This document shows positions 60,648 through 64,000 of a stretch of 64,000 nt of DNA, one piece after another. Position 1 is the stretch's first letter; each line of letters starts with the position of its first letter. Source of the DNA: Halalkalicoccus paucihalophilus (lineage in GTDB: Archaea; Halobacteriota; Halobacteria; Halobacteriales; Halalkalicoccaceae); NCBI RefSeq assembly GCF_001593955.1, contig NZ_LTAZ01000005.1:210001-274000 (forward strand), read 5' to 3'. A model generated the notes under the pieces. It was not told where the DNA came from and made no database searches. It was given only the letters and a program-made list of their open reading frames with translations. A program made the position numbers and the translations under genes.

Positions 60648-61484
60648 ATGACCTACGACGACTATCTCGCCGGTAAGAAAGTCATCCTGACGGTGGCAAC
60701 GACCGGCGGCGTCCACGGCAAGGACGCCAACCTGAACCTCCCCGAACAGCCCGCGGAGATCGCCCGCGACGTCCGCGAGTGCGAGCGCCTCGGGGCGTCG
60801 ATCGCACACGTCCACGGGCGCGACGAGTACGGCGAGAACTCCGCGGCGCACCTCCAAGCGGTAAACGACGCCATCCGCGACCACTGCGAGGACGTCATCA
60901 TCCAGAACACGACCGGAGGCCAGAGCGCCTACGAGTCGCGCGTTCGGGGGATCAGGACCGATCCGCCCCCGGAGATGGCGAGCCTCGACATGGGGCCGTT
61001 CAACCGCGGGCAGCACATCATCACCGAACACACCCGCCACAACATCGAGTCGCTTGCGCGCGAGATGCGCGAGCGGGGGATCAAGCCCGAACTCGAGGCG
61101 TTCAACAACGGCCATCTGAACGAGACCCACCGGCTGATCGATCTCGGGTTGCTCGAGGAGCCCTACTACGTCAACCTGATCTTCGGGGGCGGTACGTTCT
61201 CGATGCCCAGCCCGCGAAACCTGCTGAACCTCGTGGACAACCTCCCCGAGAACGCGGAGTTCAACGTGCTCGCGACCGGACGCCACCAGCTCCCGCTGAC
61301 GACGATGGCCGTCCTCCTCGGTGGTCACGTCCGGGTCGGCATGGAGGACAACCTCTACTTCGAGCGGGGCCGGCCCGCAGAGAACAACGCCCAGCTCGTC
61401 GAGCGCTCGGTCGAAGTCATTGAGCGCCTCGGCCGCGAGATCGCCACACCCGAGGAGGCCCGTTCGATCCTCGGGATGGACTGA
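60648..61484 (+). CDS. Beta-keto acid cleavage enzyme (BKACE, DUF849)
   Basis: A 278-aa TIM-barrel enzyme of the family that cleaves β-keto acids with acetyl-CoA, known from 3-keto-5-aminohexanoate cleavage. The metal-binding HVHGRDEYGENS (near residue 48) and QNTTGGQS strands are present, with EAFNNGHLNETHRLID near 150 and FNVLATGRHQLPLTTMAVLLGGHVRVGMEDNLYF near 205 (split). The Zn ligands are the two His of HVHGRD and a Glu. The substrate is unknown. It is divergent from the phosphatase gene; ATAACGA lies at 60573-60579 and a five-codon ORF starts at 60600. Confidence 0.87.
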   Translation: MTYDDYLAGKKVILTVATTGGVHGKDANLNLPEQPAEIARDVRECERLGASIAHVHGRDEYGENSAAHLQAVNDAIRDHCEDVIIQNTTGGQSAYESRVRGIRTDPPPEMASLDMGPFNRGQHIITEHTRHNIESLAREMRERGIKPELEAFNNGHLNETHRLIDLGLLEEPYYVNLIFGGGTFSMPSPRNLLNLVDNLPENAEFNVLATGRHQLPLTTMAVLLGGHVRVGMEDNLYFERGRPAENNAQLVERSVEVIERLGREIATPEEARSILGMD

Positions 61485-61498
61485 GACGTATCCCCCAC

Positions 61499-61505
61499 AT
61501 AACAA
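61499..61505 (+). promoter_or_regulatory. ATAACAA promoter box
   Basis: ATAACAA is centred 29 bp before the ATG at 61531, ideal for a leaderless transcript. Confidence 0.45.
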
Positions 61506-61530
61506 ACGTGCTCGGCCCGGTAGCGCGCCC

Positions 61531-61731
61531 ATGGTCTGTCCGTACCTCGAATACCGAACCCACGACGAGTCCCACGAGTTCGACCACCCGCGGGCGTACT
61601 GCGGGGCCTCGGAGGCGTTCGTCTCGCCGATGCAAGCCGACGTCTGTAACGACCGCGATCGCTTCGATCACGCCAGCTACTGTAGCGTCTATCGGCGACT
61701 CGTCGCCGAGATCGAAAGCGGGGACGACTAA
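61531..61731 (+). CDS. 66-aa Cys-containing haloarchaeal protein
   Basis: A small acidic protein with four cysteines and several His/Asp: VCPYLEYRTHDESHEFDHPRAY at the start (split), ADVCNDRDRFDH, and SYCSVYRRLVAEIE at the end. The spacing of Cys and His suggests a metal-binding knot, but no known motif fits fully. Small proteins of this type are widely conserved in haloarchaea without a known role. The ATG at 61531 sits 29 bp after a promoter box. It converges on the GNAT gene with a 4-bp overlap. Confidence 0.65.
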   Translation: MVCPYLEYRTHDESHEFDHPRAYCGASEAFVSPMQADVCNDRDRFDHASYCSVYRRLVAEIESGDD

Positions 61732-62852
61732 CGGGCGTCCTGCTCGCAGAACGACAGCGACCAGTTTTCGGGTTCCAGCAGGCTCACTCCGTTGACTTTC
61801 CACTCGGAGAAGGCCTCGTCGCCGAGCTCGTGTGCGACCAGCAGGTTCGGACGTGCCAGCCACGACAGCGGCGGCCGGTCGTCGCGACGGAAGCCGGCGG
61901 CCGCGAGGATGCCCTCGGGGATCGCCCGGCCGCTGTAGGCGAGCAGGTCGGCATCGTCCGCATCCTCGACGATCCGCCCTACGAGCGCCGCGAACGCGTC
62001 CCGCCGGTCGTCGGTTCCGGCCATTGGGACGGCCTCCGCGAGCGTCGTGACGGTCGCGCCGTCGATCCGTCGGGTGCCGGTGACGATCCCGGCGACCGGC
62101 CCCTCGGCGTGGGCGACGTAGGTCCGATACTCCCACTGGGGGTTTCGGAACCGCCACGCGTAGAACTCCGGCGTTCGCTCGGCGTGGATCCCCGCCGGTG
62201 GCCCGGCCTCGTACAGCGCGGCGAGCGTTTCGGCGGGTGTCGTGGCGTGGCGCGTGACGGAGATCCCCGAGTCGGACGACAGCGAGAGGCGAGCGCGACC
62301 GTCGAGGTACGCCCGCGCCAGCGGCGTCGTCGCCGAGACGCCAACCGCGGCGGGGCCGTCGACTCGCCCGTCGGCGAGGGCGGCGGGGTTCTGGACCCGA
62401 TAGGCGACCGGAAACCGCCCGATTACGCGCCCGCCCAGTGTCCGGTAGCCGGGCAGGGAGTTCTCGTTGGGGTGGTTGAACCCGAAGGCCGTATCGAGCG
62501 CGGCGTAGTACTCGACCGTCCGCTGGGTCATCCGGGTGAACAGCCCCCGGCGGCGGTGGTCCGGATGGACCATCGTGTCCCCGAAGCGGATCGCCTCGAC
62601 GGTCCGGTCGCCGACACGCATTCGAAACGGTACACACGGACGCGCTCCGACCAGTTCGCCGTCGTGGGTGGCGACGACGATCGGGACGTATCCCGCCGCC
62701 GGGTTCTCCGTGTACTTCCACTCGAACCACTCCTCGCTGCCGTCGCCGAACGTCTCGTCGTAAAGCGAAATGAACGCCGCCTCGTCGAGCGGTTCGAAGA
62801 GTCGGAACGCGTAGCGATCAGCCTGCCCCCCCGTCTCGACTGATTGGGCCAT
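61728..62852 (-). CDS. GNAT-family N-acetyltransferase (Eis-like)
   Basis: A 374-aa acetyltransferase. The acetyl-CoA-binding motif is in FGDTMVHPDHRRRGLFTRM (near residues 90-108; the Q/R-x2-G-x-G/A element reads RRRGLF). A second GNAT-like half spans residues 200-360 with WRFRNPQWEYRTYVAH. The two-lobe layout and length match Eis-type or haloarchaeal GNAT proteins that acetylate amines or amino sugars. It is likely to modify surface sugars here, but a drug or protein target is possible. It overlaps the small Cys-rich gene end to end. Confidence 0.83.
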   Translation of the reverse strand: MAQSVETGGQADRYAFRLFEPLDEAAFISLYDETFGDGSEEWFEWKYTENPAAGYVPIVVATHDGELVGARPCVPFRMRVGDRTVEAIRFGDTMVHPDHRRRGLFTRMTQRTVEYYAALDTAFGFNHPNENSLPGYRTLGGRVIGRFPVAYRVQNPAALADGRVDGPAAVGVSATTPLARAYLDGRARLSLSSDSGISVTRHATTPAETLAALYEAGPPAGIHAERTPEFYAWRFRNPQWEYRTYVAHAEGPVAGIVTGTRRIDGATVTTLAEAVPMAGTDDRRDAFAALVGRIVEDADDADLLAYSGRAIPEGILAAAGFRRDDRPPLSWLARPNLLVAHELGDEAFSEWKVNGVSLLEPENWSLSFCEQDAR

Positions 62853-62877
62853 ACCACCGCCACACCCCGTCGGCAGA

Positions 62878-62884
62878 TTGTTAT
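62878..62884 (-). promoter_or_regulatory. ATAACAA promoter box (minus strand)
   Basis: TTGTTAT on the + strand reads ATAACAA on the minus strand, centred 29 bp before the GNAT ATG at 62852. Confidence 0.45.
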
Positions 62885-63018
62885 CCGTCCCCTAGTTAGG
62901 TATTCGGTCCTTGCAGCCCCTCGCGAGGTAAATCGACGTCTCTGCGCTTGAGTTTCGGGTCCGTCCTGCCGGTAGGAACGGGGTTACAAAGTCACCCTCG
63001 TTCGATGTAAGTCGTATA

Positions 63019-63960
63019 ATGGGAACGGTCGTCCTCTCGATCGACGCCGAGCTAGCCTGGGGGTTTCACGACCTCTCCGACCCGCCGCGCGAACGGATCG
63101 CGGCCGCAAGACCGGCGTGGTCGCGCCTGCTCTCGATCCTCGAGGAGTTCTCGGTTCCGGCGACGTGGGCGATTGTCGGCCACCTGTTTCTCGAGGAGTG
63201 TGACGGCCTGCATACCGGGCATCCCGGCTCGCCGGAGTGGTTCGTCCGCGACCCCGGCGGGACCGCGAGCGAACACGACGACTGGTTCGGGCCCGACCTC
63301 GTCCGGGCGGTGCGAGACTCGCCCGTTGGCCACGAGATCGCCTGCCACAGCTTTTCGCACGTCCAGTTCGGGGATCCCGAGACGACACGGGAACTCGCGG
63401 CCGCGGAAGTCGAAGCGAGCATCGAGGCGGCCGACGGGACTGGTATCGAGCTTCACTCGTTCGTCTTTCCCCGGAACAAGGTCGGCCACCGCGACGTGCT
63501 TGCCGCCTACGGCATCCGGAGCTATCGCGGCGTCCGTCCCCGACAGTGGTTCGATACGTCCCGCGCGCGTCGTACGGGCAAGTTCCTCGATGCGGCGCTC
63601 GTGCGCAGCCCGCCCCCGCTCGTCACACCGACCGTCGACGAGTACGGTCTCGTGAACCTCCCCGCCTCGCTCGACCTGTTCGGGTTCGAGGGGCTCGCAC
63701 GGAGGGTCCTCACGTCGACCATCGGGGATCCGGTCGTCCGACAGGCGAAGGCGGGGATCGACCGTGCGGTCGAGGACGATGGCGTCTTTCACTGCTGGCT
63801 CCACCCAAACAACCTCCTGACCGAGCGCGACGTCGAGCGCCTGCGACGGGTCCTGTCGTACCTCGCGGCACGACGCGAATCGACGACGCTCACGGTCGAG
63901 ACGATGCGAACGGTGAGCGAGCGTGTCGATTCCGTGGGAACGTGCCCGACGACGGGCTAG
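63019..63960 (+). CDS. NodB-like polysaccharide deacetylase, cytoplasmic type
   Basis: A 313-aa protein without a signal peptide, unlike the exported deacetylase at 50122. The NodB core is present: VLSIDAELAWGFHD with catalytic Asp (near residues 5-18), FSVPATWAIVGHLFLEE, and HEIACHSFSHVQFGD with the H-x3-H metal pair (near 111-118). SFVFPRNKVGHRDVLAAYGI and FHCWLHPNNLL are near 150 and 255. It probably deacetylates a nucleotide- or lipid-linked N-acetyl sugar inside the cell. A TATA-like GTATAA lies only a few bases before the ATG. It ends the glycan region at the window edge. Confidence 0.86.
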   Translation: MGTVVLSIDAELAWGFHDLSDPPRERIAAARPAWSRLLSILEEFSVPATWAIVGHLFLEECDGLHTGHPGSPEWFVRDPGGTASEHDDWFGPDLVRAVRDSPVGHEIACHSFSHVQFGDPETTRELAAAEVEASIEAADGTGIELHSFVFPRNKVGHRDVLAAYGIRSYRGVRPRQWFDTSRARRTGKFLDAALVRSPPPLVTPTVDEYGLVNLPASLDLFGFEGLARRVLTSTIGDPVVRQAKAGIDRAVEDDGVFHCWLHPNNLLTERDVERLRRVLSYLAARRESTTLTVETMRTVSERVDSVGTCPTTG

Positions 63961-64000
63961 CGCAGCGCCGAGACTGTCTCACGAACGTCGAGCAGGCCAC
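63957..64000 (-). CDS. Possible C-terminal end of a minus-strand gene, cut by the window edge
   Basis: The minus frame from 64000 reads GLLDVRETVSALR and stops at TAG (63957-63959), overlapping the deacetylase stop. The end resembles a normal acidic haloarchaeal protein terminus, but 13 residues are too few for a family call. Confidence 0.3.
   Translation of the reverse strand, partial: GLLDVRETVSALR

Overview
The window is a GC-rich stretch of haloarchaeal (class Halobacteria) chromosome. This is indicated by the strongly acidic protein composition, G/C-ending codons, an archaeal AglB oligosaccharyltransferase, an Orc1/Cdc6-like ATPase, haloarchaea-only small proteins (DUF5779- and DUF7344-type) and many promoters set for leaderless or nearly leaderless transcripts. 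The genus cannot be fixed from the sequence alone. No rRNA, tRNA, CRISPR array or complete insertion sequence was seen.

Layout. (1) 1-9.8 kb: end of an acyl-CoA synthetase, then a glycerol locus with glpK and a polytopic membrane protein on the minus strand, a Cdc6-like ATPase, and the divergent glpABC operon (glycerol-3-phosphate dehydrogenase). (2) 10-24 kb: a protein N-glycosylation / surface-glycan block. A DUF368 membrane protein (the polyprenyl-phosphate recycling family) lies downstream of aglB. Divergent from aglB is a long + strand run of three glycosyltransferases, two tandem pairs of alkaline-phosphatase-superfamily enzymes, a flippase, an AglJ-type dolichyl-phosphate glycosyltransferase and a ribbon-helix-helix protein. 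(3) 24-29.5 kb: metabolic and small conserved genes, including a frameshifted aldehyde dehydrogenase and a frameshifted MFS transporter. (4) 29.8-38.2 kb: branched-chain amino acid biosynthesis in the order leuA, a leader region, ilvB, ilvN, ilvC, an 84-aa repeat protein, leuC, leuD, leuB; a glycerol dehydrogenase converges on leuB. (5) 39.4-64 kb: a looser region rich in surface-polysaccharide genes (FemAB-like, GT-C-like, GT4, DUF354, FkbM, two polysaccharide deacetylases, an ATP-grasp plus low-molecular-weight phosphatase pair, GNAT). These are interspersed with small regulators: three PadR-like paralogues, two membrane-anchored DUF7344-like proteins and zinc-ribbon mini-proteins.

How the genes work together. 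Glycerol is phosphorylated by GlpK and oxidised by GlpABC, or oxidised directly by GldA. AglJ starts the lipid-linked glycan, the glycosyltransferases and alkaline-phosphatase-fold enzymes probably extend or decorate it, the flippase exports it, AglB transfers it to protein, and the DUF368 protein is a good candidate for returning the freed dolichyl phosphate. LeuABCD and IlvBNC form a near-complete Leu/Ile/Val pathway (ilvD and a transaminase are not in the window).

The most interesting signal is upstream of ilvB. A 27-codon leaderless ORF ends in a run of Leu/Ile/Val codons, including two consecutive ATT and a GTA that are unusual for this GC-rich genome, and its stop codon sits in the loop of a perfect 8-bp hairpin. 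This is the layout of a peptide-sensing attenuator, a mechanism not established in archaea as far as I know. A second theme is a cluster of three apparent frameshifts (25.97, 28.29 and 29.92 kb), all in G or CG runs; these may be assembly errors or real slippage.
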